Below, piece after piece: positions 29,433-42,200 of a DNA stretch of 64,000 bases. Position numbers and translations under genes: made by a program. Source of the stretch: Haematococcus lacustris (taxonomy: Eukaryota; Chlorophyta; Chlorophyceae; Chlamydomonadales; Haematococcaceae); assembly GCA_030144725.1 (NCBI GenBank), contig JASKMD010000029.1, positions 2,532,346-2,596,345 of the forward strand, in the 5' to 3' direction. Position 1 is the first letter of the stretch. The number at the start of each line of letters is the position of its first letter. The notes below the pieces were generated by a model. The model searched no databases. It saw only the letters and a program-made list of their open reading frames with translations, and had not been told where the DNA came from.

Positions 29433-30372
29433 CTTCCTATGCCGGGCGGTGTCGCATGTGGGTTCGATTTTGTATTGTTTGCATTGGCGTGACTCGGCGG
29501 CTGTGCATGCACACAGCTGTCAAGTGGCATTGGTACTTCGGCAGCAGGACTGGACTACCGTGCCATGCAGTCTGTGGGCTAGTCATGAGAGCCCAGCCTG
29601 CACAGCCACCACCTGCATGGCGCCTAAGCACATGTGAGGTCACTGCATGCTGCAGCTACTGCCTCTACGTACGGGCAAGCTGGCAGCGGTGGCTCCGATT
29701 CAAGGTGTAATGGTGGCTCGTGACGTAAGTTTAGCGTGGAGGTTGCTCACAGGGGGGGTGGGGCTTCCCCTGTCAGGTGTCTTCCCCCAGAAGCCCGATG
29801 TCCTTTACTCGCGTGGTTTGCAGCCTGTGCCTGGCCATGCTTAGCCATATCAGCGATAAACCCGCACTCTCCAAGAAGGGGTGGTTTCATTCGTCACTGA
29901 CCATTCCTCGGCACCCATTTCAAAACCTGCAATGAAGGTTTCACAGGCGGATGCGAGTTTGTCCGCACCTGTCGCCGTCAACCTTACGTAAGCCACCCCA
30001 GGGTGTGCGGCAGCGCGTGAATGCTCATGAGCTGCCCCCAGCCACGGCTGCCATGAAGGACTGCTCGGTGGGACCTGCGGCAAGAAGCCCAGCAACCATT
30101 TGATGCTAGCAGTCACTTATCCCTCATGAGGAGGCAGTGCCGGGAACCCTACTTTCCTGCCCTGCCCCTGCTCACGTATTCTGTACCCGGCAACTTCAGC
30201 TGGCTTTATGATGGGGGCAGGCTTACCCCGCTTGATCTGTTATCCCTGAGGCTGCTTGGTCGCCCTCCCCTTCCAGGAGTGTGGGGCATTCCATTGCTCA
30301 TGTCAGTAACATGGTGTACTGACCTGGATTCTTACCTGCTGGCAGGGCCACCCCGTCGCCTTCTCTGGGGCC
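29433..30372. other. Divergent intergenic region between two methyltransferase genes
   Basis: It separates the minus-strand spermidine-synthase-like gene from the plus-strand METTL26-like gene and should hold both promoters. An open frame on the minus strand (30116-29850) has no recognised domain and does not join in phase to the neighbouring gene. Confidence 0.45.
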
Positions 30373-32106
30373 ATGGATGGTTACCTAGCTAGCGTGGTGG
30401 GGCAGCGTGTGGAGGCCCCCGCAGCCACCCGCAACACTGCGCCCATCCTGGACCTCCTCACCACCTACCTGAAGGTAAGGAGTCAGCTGGCACATGGAGG
30501 TTCCCTCACAGGCCACTCAGCTGCTGCCACAGCTACACCTGCGTCATAGCCTGCCTGGTAGACCCACAGCCTGCCTGGTGCCGCCTCCCTCGCCCCACAG
30601 GCTGCTGCCCCTGGGCTGGTGCTGGAGGTGGCGTCAGGAACGGGCCAGCACCTGGCTGCCTTCGCCCAGGTCCTGCCTCACCTCACGTGGCAAGCCAGCG
30701 ACCTGACCCCAGGTGAGACCTCTGCCAGGCTACACAGGCAGCACCCTGGCAAGAAATTTGAGACGTATGTGACTTTCCCAAGCAACTTTAGGACTTGTTC
30801 ATGGCTGACTTTCACGGAGTGATTAACATGGAGGTGGCCTGGTATAAGTCAGGTGCCCTAAACTGGCAGGGAACCGGTGCAAGGATGTGGCCTTCAGTGC
30901 ACATGGGCTGAAGGTCCAAATGGCCATCAGCACACCAACACCATTTTGCACTGGTGCCATTGCCACAGAGTGTCACAGCAGCACAGACCAGCAAGATAAC
31001 GGTGCAGGGCGTGCCAGGCATGGCCAGCGGCGCAGGTCATGGTCCCAGGGTTGGTCTGCAGCACCACTGCACAGCCTGCGCTGCACGTCATACTGCGCCG
31101 CTGCCCCGCTGCCTGGCTCCGCTGCAACCAAGGGGACTTGAGATTTATATGCCTTATTCAAGCAACCTAGGGTTTTCACGGCTCATTATGCCCCAAAGCA
31201 GCCTGGGTGGTGTGCGCAGAGTTGTTCCGCAGCATTGAGGCGCACTGCACCGTGATGGGGGAGCAGGGCGGGGCGCCGGTGCCCCTGGCCAACGTACAGC
31301 TGCCCCCCTTGCTGCTGGACGCCTGCCTGGAGCCTGGACAGTGGCCGGCGGCGGTGTCAAAGGCCCCGCCCCTGGCGGCCATGCTGGCGGTCAACATCAC
31401 TCACATCGCCCCCTGGGCGGCCACCCAGGGGCTGATGAGGGGAGCAGGTGGGCAGCAGCCATGGCAGCAGCAGTGGCACATGTGCTGGAGAGGCAGGGCA
31501 GCAGCAGCAGCAGCAGGCGTGGTGTGACCTTGTCGCCAGCAATGCTGAGTGCCATGGCAACAGACCCAATGCTGCATACTTGGCAGCCTCAAGAGTGCCT
31601 AAGGCAGCCAGACATTGCAGAAGGAGCAGCAACAGCAGCAGCACAGCTAGGTGCAATACGCAACAGGCGGGTCGCCTAAGGGTTTGTGGCTGCCCTCATT
31701 GCACTTCCATAGCACACGAGCTGTCTTGCTGGGCTCGTCCCAGCCGAAGCAGTACTAGCTGAGTTCCAGATGCTCACTCCAGCTGCTCACTCGAGTTGAA
31801 ATGCTCATCTCAGCTGACAGCAGTACCCTGCTCCTCACACGCCGGTGGTGCCTCTTGTCCATGCCGTCAGGTGCCTTTCTCAGGCCTGGGGGCTTCCTGT
31901 TCGTGTACGGGCCCTTCAAGGTGAACGGGCGTCACACCTCAGAGGGCAACGTGGCTTTTGATGCAAGCCTGCGGGCCCGCGACCCTGCCTGGGGCTACCG
32001 CGACGTGGCGGACATGCAGGCGGAGGCTGCAGGAGCAGGCCTGGCGAGCACAGCCTGCCATGCCATGCCAGCAAATAACCAGATGCTGGTGTTCACCAAG
32101 CAGTGA
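30373..32106 (+). CDS. METTL26: METTL26 / DUF938 family SAM-dependent methyltransferase
   Basis: Exons 30373-30474, 30601-30712, 31220-31447 and 31871-32106 join in phase to 225 residues, the usual size of the UPF0585/DUF938 family. Landmarks: APAATRNTAPILDLL, the SAM-binding glycine motif LVLEVASGTGQHLAAFAQVL, LTWQASDLTP, the core strand AVNITHIAPW, LRPGGFLFVYGPFKVNG with HTSEGNVAFD, DPAWGYRDV, and the C-terminal MPANNQMLVF. These are the diagnostic family blocks. The start is the first ATG before the conserved N-terminus. Substrate and physiological role are unknown for the family. Intron 2 contains the 36-bp repeat at 30848-30883. Confidence 0.92.
30848..30883 (+). repeat. 36-bp exact repeat, copy 2
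   Basis: Identical over 36 bases to 26440-26475; located inside METTL26 intron 2. Confidence 0.85.
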
Positions 32107-32183
32107 AAAGAACACCGAGGGTGGGGCGCAGAAGCAGCATGGTGGGGCAGAGTTGAAACAGGGTTGCAGTCTGTCAGATTACA

Positions 32184-32188
32184 TGTAA
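32184..32188 (+). terminator. TGTAA poly(A) signal of METTL26
   Basis: TGTAA, the common chlorophyte polyadenylation motif, lies 78 bases after the METTL26 stop codon. Confidence 0.6.
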
Positions 32189-32520
32189 CGGTAATCATGA
32201 AAATGTACCTTCATGCCAGTGACTTCAAGCGGTGGGCGATGGGAGAGCGGTTGTAAGAGGCAGCCCGGGCTCCTTCTGATAGCAGCGACCTTCTGATAGA
32301 GCCCGGGCAGTCTGAATTGGGCAATTCGCTGGTTGCCTGCTGGCCGCTGCTGGTGAAAACCTGAATGAAAGTTTACTATTTACACAAGCCTGGCCGAAAA
32401 TGATATCTGGTTCGCAACAAGCATGGCCTTCATATCAAGGTCGAGGTTACACCCTGCCACACAACTCACAACTCATGTTTGTCAAAACTGTCCCACAATT
32501 CTCAGCGCATTGCAGCGCCC

Positions 32521-33020
32521 NNNNNNNNNNNNNNNNNNNNNNNNNNNNNNNNNNNNNNNNNNNNNNNNNNNNNNNNNNNNNNNNNNNNNNNNNNNNNNNN
32601 NNNNNNNNNNNNNNNNNNNNNNNNNNNNNNNNNNNNNNNNNNNNNNNNNNNNNNNNNNNNNNNNNNNNNNNNNNNNNNNNNNNNNNNNNNNNNNNNNNNN
32701 NNNNNNNNNNNNNNNNNNNNNNNNNNNNNNNNNNNNNNNNNNNNNNNNNNNNNNNNNNNNNNNNNNNNNNNNNNNNNNNNNNNNNNNNNNNNNNNNNNNN
32801 NNNNNNNNNNNNNNNNNNNNNNNNNNNNNNNNNNNNNNNNNNNNNNNNNNNNNNNNNNNNNNNNNNNNNNNNNNNNNNNNNNNNNNNNNNNNNNNNNNNN
32901 NNNNNNNNNNNNNNNNNNNNNNNNNNNNNNNNNNNNNNNNNNNNNNNNNNNNNNNNNNNNNNNNNNNNNNNNNNNNNNNNNNNNNNNNNNNNNNNNNNNN
33001 NNNNNNNNNNNNNNNNNNNN
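32521..33020. other. Assembly gap of exactly 500 N
   Basis: The round length suggests a placeholder, not a measured gap. CEP290 runs into it from the right and lacks its C-terminal part, so the true gap is probably several kilobases. Only about 400 bases lie between the METTL26 stop and the gap, and none of them reads as the CEP290 end. The sequence right of the gap (33021-33257) has no recognised exon. Confidence 0.98.
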
Positions 33021-33257
33021 AAATGCGTCCAGCAGCAGCCAGGGTCAGCCCCACACAGGTCTGGGTGTCACGGAGGAGGAGCAGCAGCAGCAGCAGCAGC
33101 GGCCGTCACCGGGCTGCTTCACCAGGCTAGTCTCCCTGCAGCAGTCTGCAGCAGCAGCAGCCACCCGCCACCCCATGCCAGCAGCCCAGCTGCCTTGCCT
33201 GCCTAGTCCCTGCATGGGATCCTCCTGGACCCCTTGTGGGTCACAACCCAGCCTCAC

Positions 33258-36200
33258 CTGCGCCTCCAGGCTGTGCTTCACCACCTCCAGGGCAGCGTCC
33301 TTTTGCTCCAGCTGGCTGCGCAGCGCTACCAGGTCGTCACCTGCTCGGCGCTGAGCCTCACGCAAGTGTGCCAGCTCGCTGGGCGGGTAGCTGTTGTCGC
33401 CTTTAGGAATGCCTGACAGCAGCTCCTGAGGTGCCAGGTGGTGGGCAGGGGTTGGGCCCGTTGGTCTGATGCTCCCGGCACAGCCTGGCATGACATGGAG
33501 GCCTAAGGCACTTCTGCCAAAAGTGCTGGGGATAACCAGTACCAAACAACAGCTTGTGGACAATGGTCACGACCAACCATGATGGTAGGGGCGTGTAAGT
33601 GTGCAGGGCGCTCAGCAATGACTCACAAAGTTAGGCAGTGGCGTGCCAGCAGCTGCTGACTATACTGACAATGTCACATGAGCACTTACTGTTCCGTGGT
33701 GAGGTGAACCTACAGATTCACAACAAGGCAGCCTGGGCCTCACAATGCTGCTGCTGCTCCTGCTGCTGTTGATGCTGATGTGGTGACCCATCCAGCGAGC
33801 AGTGAAGGGGCCCCAGGCACCTCACCTTCAGGTTACCAATGGAAGCGTCATTGCGCTGGAACAGGCGCTGGTTGAGGCGCTCTATCTCCTGCCTGTCCGC
33901 TTGGTGCTGCACTAGCCAGCGGCTCTTCTCACTGTCAAGGGTGTCCTGCAAGCCCTTCACCGCCTTCTCTCGCTCTGCCAGCCGCCGCCTCAACTCATTC
34001 ACCGTGGCTTCGGCCACTGCCTTCATCTGAAAGTAGACAGGAAAGGGGGCAGAGCCAGGTCATGGCAGGGGTAGAAGAGCATTCTGAGCACACCGCTCAA
34101 CAGCACCGCTTTGCGGCAACCTGCGTAATCTGAGATGGAGCAGAGTGGGAAGGGTGCCACCCCTCCAGCCTGAGGCACGGCTGTTCAGATCTTCCTGTGT
34201 CTTGGGACGGGTGCAGAGGGAGTGGGTCAGGGAGGTGAGAGCCACCCCTCCAGCCCACCCAGCCCTTGGACACAAATGCACATGAAGCCACAGCGGTGGC
34301 CAGCCACACACCCCGCCCACCACCCTCCAATCGTCACAATCCCTGCTCCGCGTGCCCACTCTGCTCCACACCCCTGCCTCCTGAGTGTAAAGCTTGTTTG
34401 GCTGTTTGATTTGAGCTGCAGTCAAGGTGTGAGCGACAGCAGCAGCCCTCACACACCTGGTCCACAGCGCTCTCGTCCGCGGTGCCGCGTGTTTGCTGGT
34501 GGTTCAGGGCAAACAGCAGCGCCTCACTCTGCTGCTGCAGCCTGGCCAGGGCGTCGTTGTGGTGGCGGCGCACGTCGGACAGCTCCCTGCCCTGCAGGGC
34601 AGCCACACAGTCGGCCAGCAATGCAGCAGCATGAGCTGGTGAGGTCACTGACCCTAGCAGAGGTGCAACGCTGCAACCAGGCAACCACACCAGGAACATC
34701 ACTACTGTGCACCACCACTAATGCTCCCGCCTGTTTTGTCCTGCTTTGTCCTGTCCCAGCTACTGCTTAAAGGAAGTTTACTACTCCGGCAGGACCAGAG
34801 CTTCGCCTGGGGCGCAGCCTACTCCCACCACCCATCCTATGTTACAGCTGCTACACAACACTGCTGTGCTGCTCCTCCTCACCCTCCCACACATCTCCAT
34901 CTCCTCCCTGGACCCCCACCTGCAACTCCAGCTCGTTCTGCTGCCTAAGGCACTCTTGCCGCAGGTGCTCCGCCTCCTCCCGGGCTGCCTTCAGGCTCTC
35001 TATCTGCTTCAACATCATGTCGCGGTCCCCTGCCTTGGCTGCGCTCAGGTGGGCCTTCAGCCGTGCCCCGACATCGTTGTTCACTGCGCCCCACAGCAGA
35101 GCAGTGGCACATCAGCATGACACTTTGACCTTGTCTGACCCACCCCTGCATCCCTGCCAGCCTGCCAAGCACGCCCAGCAACCCAGCCAAAGCACTCCAC
35201 AACTGCACACACCCATATCCACATGGCCCAGATCAGGAGCAGTCGACTCAGGCGAGTCATGCGCATGTTGCCCCTGACCACACCTTGTAGGCCAAAGGCT
35301 TGTGACTTGCGGGTCTGGTCCTGTGACTCCGTGTCCTTGCCGGCCAGGGCATGCACCAGCCGCTCATGCAAGCGCGCCATCTCGTCCTGCAGGCCCCGGG
35401 CCTGAGCCAGGGCTGTGGCCTTGTCGGCCTCCAGGGCCAGCTGCTGCTGGAAGAACTCTGCCTCGTACCTGGCAGCATGCAGCGCACAACACACCCTTCC
35501 ACATCACGCCGGGTACACATGTCAGGAGCAGAAGCGCATGTACCCTGCATGACAGCCAGTGCCTGCCTGCCTGCTTGGCTGCCACAGCTAGTTTGCTGCA
35601 AGGCACTGCCTGTCACTGCCTGCCACTGCCAGTCGCTGCCTACCTTGCTAGCCTGCTGCCAGCCACTGCCTGCCGGTCTAACGCCTGCTGAAGTGACTGG
35701 CTGCTTCTTTTGCTTGGCGGCAGCCCCTGCCCAACGTCTGCTGCTCAATTGGCGGTGAGCTGGTTAAATCTGGCCACCCACTTCTCCAGCAGTTCGTGTA
35801 GCTCCGCGTTCACCCGCTCCACATAGTGCAGCTTCTCCCTCACCAGCACCTCCTCGCGCTGCATCTTGCCACGTTCAAGGCGCAGCTGCAGCAGCTGCTC
35901 ATGCAGGCGAGCCGCATCACGCACCACCTCACTGACCCCCTTTTGCAGCAGGCTGCCCACATCCTGCGAGGAACAGGGCCCCATGCAGCTGTGACATGGT
36001 GTGCTGCCCTAGTCTGAGGGCCATGATTGCATCTGCTAGACAACCATAATGCAAACATGTCCTTATGTACACATGAGCCCCTTGGTGCTTCTTGCCCTAG
36101 TGGTCAGCTGTGCCGCCATCAGCTGCTCCGCCTTATGGTCAAGATGACGATAGCAGTATACTTATCACCAAGAGACAACGCACAAAAGAACTCCCCGTGA

Positions 36201-39200
36201 CAGACGCATTGGCAGATACAGATCCAGACAGGCTTGCACGTGCCGGCCTGATTTCTCCGTCATGTTTTTCTTTTTTTTGACCAAAGCCCTTCCAGTACTG
36301 CACCTCCACATGCTCCAGCTTTAGCTCAGCAGCGTTGCGCATGTCCTCCAGCTTCTTGATGCGGCGCCGAGCCAGGTCCAGCGACTCAGCCACGGCATCA
36401 TTGCGCACCTAAGGCAGGCGGAGGACACAGGCACATGGCTGCATTCTTTCCCCCAATGTGACCCACAGTGGGCGATCACACTCCTCCGTTGCCAGCTGAG
36501 CTGGGTACAGCAGCAGCTGTGATGGGAAAGCAAACTGCACCGCACCTTCAGCTGCTGCAGCTTGCGCGCCCACAGCTTTGCCTTCCAGGACTCAGTGCGG
36601 GCCGCCAGGCTGATGTCCAGCTGGGACTGTGCCTCCTGCCGCTGCTTGTCAGCCCACCTGCAGGGTGGACGTGCATGCGCAGCAGTGGGTCAGGGCAGTA
36701 GGTCTTCGCATACCACACAGTGTGGGCTGTTACTTGTTGTTGGTTCACACTGCCAAGCCACCGGCCTGTGCAAAGCGTGTCCAGGGCGGGGTAGGGAGAG
36801 AGAGTGAGAAAGAACCGCTGGGAGCTGGCTGATCCTGGGCTGGTCCAGGCCCTCACCAACCCTGCTATTGGCTGCATTCATGATGAGGATGGGTGGGAGG
36901 AGTGCAGAGCATGACTTCAAACCTCACCTTGCTTGGTCCTGGTGACTGCCTGCCCGAGCGTGGCAGGTGCTGAGCTCTCCCTTCACCTTCCGCAGCTCCC
37001 TCTCCAGCTCGATGCGGCTCAGCTCACTCCTGTTCAGCGCATTGCGGGCCAACGCCTCCTTGGCCAGCGCGTGGTCCAGGGCCTCGTGCAGTTTGCCGAC
37101 CACGGCAGCTGACTCGCTTCGGGCGATGGCATCGCGCAGCGCGGTGCGCAGGTTAGTGAGCTCCGCCAGGTGGCGCTGACGGTCGCGCACAGCCTGCTCC
37201 AGACGCCGCTCAGCTTCCTGCGTTCCCGCCAGACATATCCGTGAAGACAATAAAGCAAGGCCGCAGCAATTTGCAAGTCATCGCGTGTTAGGGTTACACA
37301 CCTCAGCTCGATATCCCAGGTTGGCGTAGTCCGCATGCTTGCCAGCCGCAGCTGCTTCCGCTGCATCCAGTCGCCGCACCATCTCATCCGCTTCCTCCTT
37401 GGTCTTCGCTCCAATCAGGCGCCGCTCCATTGCCGCCCGGGTGCTGCGCAGCAGCTCCGCCTCCGCCGCTGACTGAGCCAGTCGTTCCTCCACTTCTCTC
37501 AGGCAGGTCTGCATTCAGGTAGGCAGCGCGACTAGCCATCCATCCCGCCCACTTGCCATGCAATGGCAGGGTTGCAAGGCTGGCTACCAGATTAGCTGTG
37601 GGAGGTTGTGGCACCTTCATTGCATTGTGCTGCCCTACACTGACTGGCTATACACACAGAGTGCTTGCCACGGATGGGTGAGCCTGGTTGTGGATATGAG
37701 GCAGGTAGGCAGATGGGGCCCACCTGAGTTTCAGTGAGAGTCCTCTGCACGCGACCCCGCTCTGCCTCCACCATCTCCGCCCGGCGCTGAGCGCTCTCTG
37801 CACTGATGCGCGATGACACCAGCTCCTGCGCCAAGGCCAGGTCCAGGCCCTTGTCGTCCTTGCTGCGGCTCAGCTCCAGCTGGCGGCACCGCTCCCTGCA
37901 GCCACCAACACCAAGCTGCTGAGCCAAGCTGGCATGAAGCGTTGATGACTTCAGCGCAAGGGGCTGCCAGCAAGGCGCGCGGTGCAACGGTACTGGCATC
38001 ATGTCGAAAGAAGTGTGTGTCATTTAAGGTTAGCAGCACCACAGCTGTGTGAGCTGGGCATGTGGCTGTATGCCTGCGAAGCTCCAGCCCCTGGGCATAT
38101 GCTTGCTGCTTGGCTGAGTGACTGCTGTGTTCCTCTGGCTGCAGAGCAGTCTGCACGCCCAGCCTTCATGCCCCTGGCTGCTGCATAGGCAAGGACTGTA
38201 ACCCAATGGCCTGCTGCCACAGAGGTCACTCACTTGTGTTGCGTTGCTTCATCACATGCCTGGTCATACTTGGCCATCACAGCGCCTAGCTCGCCCCGCA
38301 GCCTGTGCACCTCCTCCTTGCTGATGACCTGCTCCGCTGCCTCCTCCACTAGCCTCCGCAGCTCACCCTGCTGGCGGGCGTGCTTCTCCACCAGCATGTG
38401 GTACGCCTGGACACAGGCAGAGTCCAGCCACATACCCATAGCCCTGTTGAAGCCTGCACGTTCAGCTTCTGGTAGTGCACGGTAGCACATCCGCTGCTGC
38501 AGGTAAAGAGTTGCTGCTGCTGCCACTGCCGCTGCTGCTGCCACTTCTGCTGCCACTGGTGCTGCTGCCCCTGCTGCTGCTGCTTCCACTGCTTCCACTG
38601 CCAGCTGGTGCATACTATGCAGCAGTGGCTGCCAATGGTGATAGTACAGCTGGGGATGCAGAAGATCAGAAACCATGGGTTGCAGAACAAAAGTCTGATC
38701 AGAACAAATCATGCGCATGCTCAGAACAAGCCATAAGCCAGAGCGTGACTCACCACCAGGGGTGTGGAGGCCTGCAGCTCCCTGAAGAGGTTGTCCACCC
38801 TGCGGCGCGCCGCCTCCGCACTCTGCTCCAGCCACCTCATGCGGGAGCGGCAGGTACTGGACACGTCGCGCACCTCCTGCTCCAGCTCCTCCACACGCTC
38901 AGCCAGAGCGCGCTCACCAATCACGCTGGCCTCCAGCTCCCTGGCCAGCTTTGCGTGCTTGATCTGCCAGCCACAGGGGGGTGGAGGTTGGGCCAGCACA
39001 GCTCAGGCACAGCACAGCTTAGGTACACCCAGCGCAGAACAGCTCAGGCAGGGTAAGCTGGACTGGGCGGGTTGGTGGGTGTGCCATGCCAGGTGGGCTA
39101 GGTCGGGCGGGTCGGGCAGGGCGGCAAATGAAGGGTGTGCTGGGCCAGGTGTGCTTAGGTTTGTTGAGCAGGGTGGCAGGGGCGAGGTGGGTGGGGCCTT

Positions 39201-42200
39201 AGCCCTAGGGTCACACGCTGCGCAACCAGACTGCCTCTGTTGTTGTAGTGGAATAGGTGCTTGAGGCATGTCACATAGATGCTGCAAGATGCTGCATGTC
39301 CAGTGCATTGCAAAGCTATGTGACAACTGACCTGCACCACTGCCATGCGTCGCACTGTGTCCAACAACTCCTTCTGGTGGTCCGACAACGGACCTCTCTT
39401 GGTCAGAGCGTCAAGACCACGTGAATACTCTGTGGCTGCCGCCTTGTGCCCGTCTGCCTCCTCCTGCGCCTTCTTCAGCTGCAGCCAGGCCGTGCATTAG
39501 GGTGGTCACTCTTCACCCCATCCTACAAGACTTAGGAAGCCGTTGGCAGGGGATGCAAGGTAGGGAGCAGGGGCAGGGGCAGGGGCAGCACCCCTGTGCC
39601 CATGCTGCCTGCCTATGTGTGAGGGGAGCAGCTGTGCCTCTCTCACCCGCTTCCCCAATGTGACCTTCTCCACTTTCCAGGCGGCCAGTGCGCTGGCATA
39701 CTCGCGGTACAGCATCTTGGTCTGGTCAGAGTAGGTCTGCAGCCGCGTCTGGTACCTGGGGCCAGGCAGCAGGGTGCGGTGCGGCGCGGTGCGATAGGAA
39801 TGTGGGCCAGACAGCAGCAGCAGCAGCAACAACAGGAGCAGGGCGCTTCTCACAGCTGTTTACTGCCCAGTAGCCACACCAGGCTGGCGACAACAACAGC
39901 TGCGCCCACTCCGGGTGTAGCTAGACATGGACAGAGGCGGCAGTGGCCATCACATCAGTAGTGCCAGTGTCGCCTTTGCCTGGGCTGTGCTTGCCTGCTG
40001 CTGCACCTGCCATTGCCAGTCAGCCTTGCCCCCCTTGGCAACCTAGCCATCATTAAGGGCTACTGCACCTGCCGCCTGCATGGCTGTAGGCCAGCCAGCC
40101 TCCCATCCCACCCTGCTGCCCTGCCAGCCACACAGCCTGGCACCCACCGTGTGCTGGCTGCACCCAGGTCTGCCACCTCCCTCTCCCTGGCTGCCAGCTC
40201 CTCCAGACACTGCACCAGCTGCTCCTTCAGGCTGGCGCACACCTGGCCCAGCTCCTCATGCTCCTTGCGTGTCACAAAGTCTGAAACAGCAGCCGCATTG
40301 CAGCGCCCGCAGTGACAGCATCGCAGTGCCAGCGGTGACAGCAGGGCAGTGCCAGCAGGGCAGTGCCAGCAGCAAGAGCAGTGGCACTAATGCTAGCTGT
40401 CGTTCTGCTAATGCTGCTTCATTGGTCCTCATCCCCACTGGTCCCTCTTAGTGTTCAATGCACCACGAAAGCATCACACATAACAGCTATTCCTATCCCT
40501 ATCCTGGTAAGATACCTATCACTAAGCTGATACCAGCAAACTAGTCAGCCTGGGTTGCTTTGGCAGCTCTGAGTGCTGCATGTGTCTTGATGGTGGCCCC
40601 ACCAGGGGCTATGCCCACCAAGGCAGCCGCCAGACCTCACCTGACTGCCTGCCCTTTACGGGCACACCAAAGCGTAGCTCCAGGTCAGCCTTCTGTGCAG
40701 CCAGCTGCTGGGCCAGGGCGTCCTTCTGCACCACTTGCGTCTGCGCGCCACCATGGTAGGCAGTGCAGGGCAACGCAGCTCAGCCAGCTGTGGTTTATGT
40801 CTAGCAGGCCGGCCCACGGGGCAAGTCCAATGGACCATCAGTCAGGCGCTGAAGAGGGAGGTGAGGCCTCCTGAGGCAGCTGTCCCAGAGCCTGAGCATG
40901 GCTTGCAAACGCCAGGGCCAGGGAGGCAACCCTCACCACTCCCCGTTCACCCACCCCCCCAACCCCCCCACCCTCCTGAACAACATACAAATAAAAGCTG
41001 CAAGCAAGGCATATACGCTGGCAGGAGCAGCTCAACGACAGGGTTGCGCTGCAGCTCCATGCCACGAGATTGCACTATGTGTATGGCGCCAACACGTGCG
41101 GTGGTGAGGTGGGGTGGTGACACTGTTAGATAAAGCCAAGGATGGTGGGGGCCGTTGCAAGTGCCACCACAGGCGGGAGGCATGCTGCTGACCGACATAT
41201 GGGCATGGCAGCAATGCTTCGGGCCACTACAAGCATGATCCTATCTGCACAAGACACATGGAAGAGATGATGATGGTGGCCATGCATCATGCAGCACCCA
41301 CCTGCAGCTCCACCACCTGGCGTGCCATGTCCTTCATGCGGGACCTCAGCTCCTCCGCCATGACATCTGCCAGATACCCAGGGTCATGGCCCCCCTGCTG
41401 ACCTGCCTGGCTGCCTGGCCGCCGGGCCCCTGGGGGGACAGGGGTGCTGGGAGCTGGGTCTGCCTCACTGCCCCCGCTGGCATGGCTAGGCCGTGTGCTG
41501 GTTGTGTTGCTGTCGGCGCGGGCGGCTTGCAGCACAGCGTCTATGGCACGCTCTGAGTCCGTGAGCTGCACCAGCACAGCCTCCGCCATGCGCTGGTGTG
41601 CGGTGTCCTGCCGCTGGCCTGCAGCAGGCAGTGTGAGGCAGACCAGCGCCAGTCATGTGGAAAGGGGCGACCCCTCTGTGGCACAGGTGAAAGGAAGTGC
41701 AACAGACAGTGCAAGGACTACAGCCAGGAGCTGCTCCAAGTGGGTGAGCATGTACAAGTAGGTTGATGGCATACTGTCATGCCCTTGTGTTGCTACTCGT
41801 AGCTGTTGTGTCAATGCGCAGTGGGGTCCACCACCACCGCCGCAGTGTGTGAGAACGTGCCACTGGGGTCTGCCAGCTGCTTGCGATAATGACAAGAGCT
41901 CCTGCTTGCACCCCTGCCTGCCTCACCCAGTGAAGTGTGCAGGTCGCGCAACAGGGTCAGGGCCTTGAGCTGCGCTGCCTTGATGGCCTCCAGCTGGGCC
42001 ACCTTCACGTTGCCCCCAATGAATCCTGGCCTGCAGCCACCAGGCCAGCCACCCCAACAGCGACAAGGTAGGGTGGCTCTGCACATGTCTGTCTTGGAGG
42101 CAAATGGAAGCAGGGTGCGGATGCATAGCAGGCTGAACACAGCCAAGCCCTGCCAAACTTGAGGTGCAGCTCTGTTGTGTTTCACCCCATGTGCGGTCCC

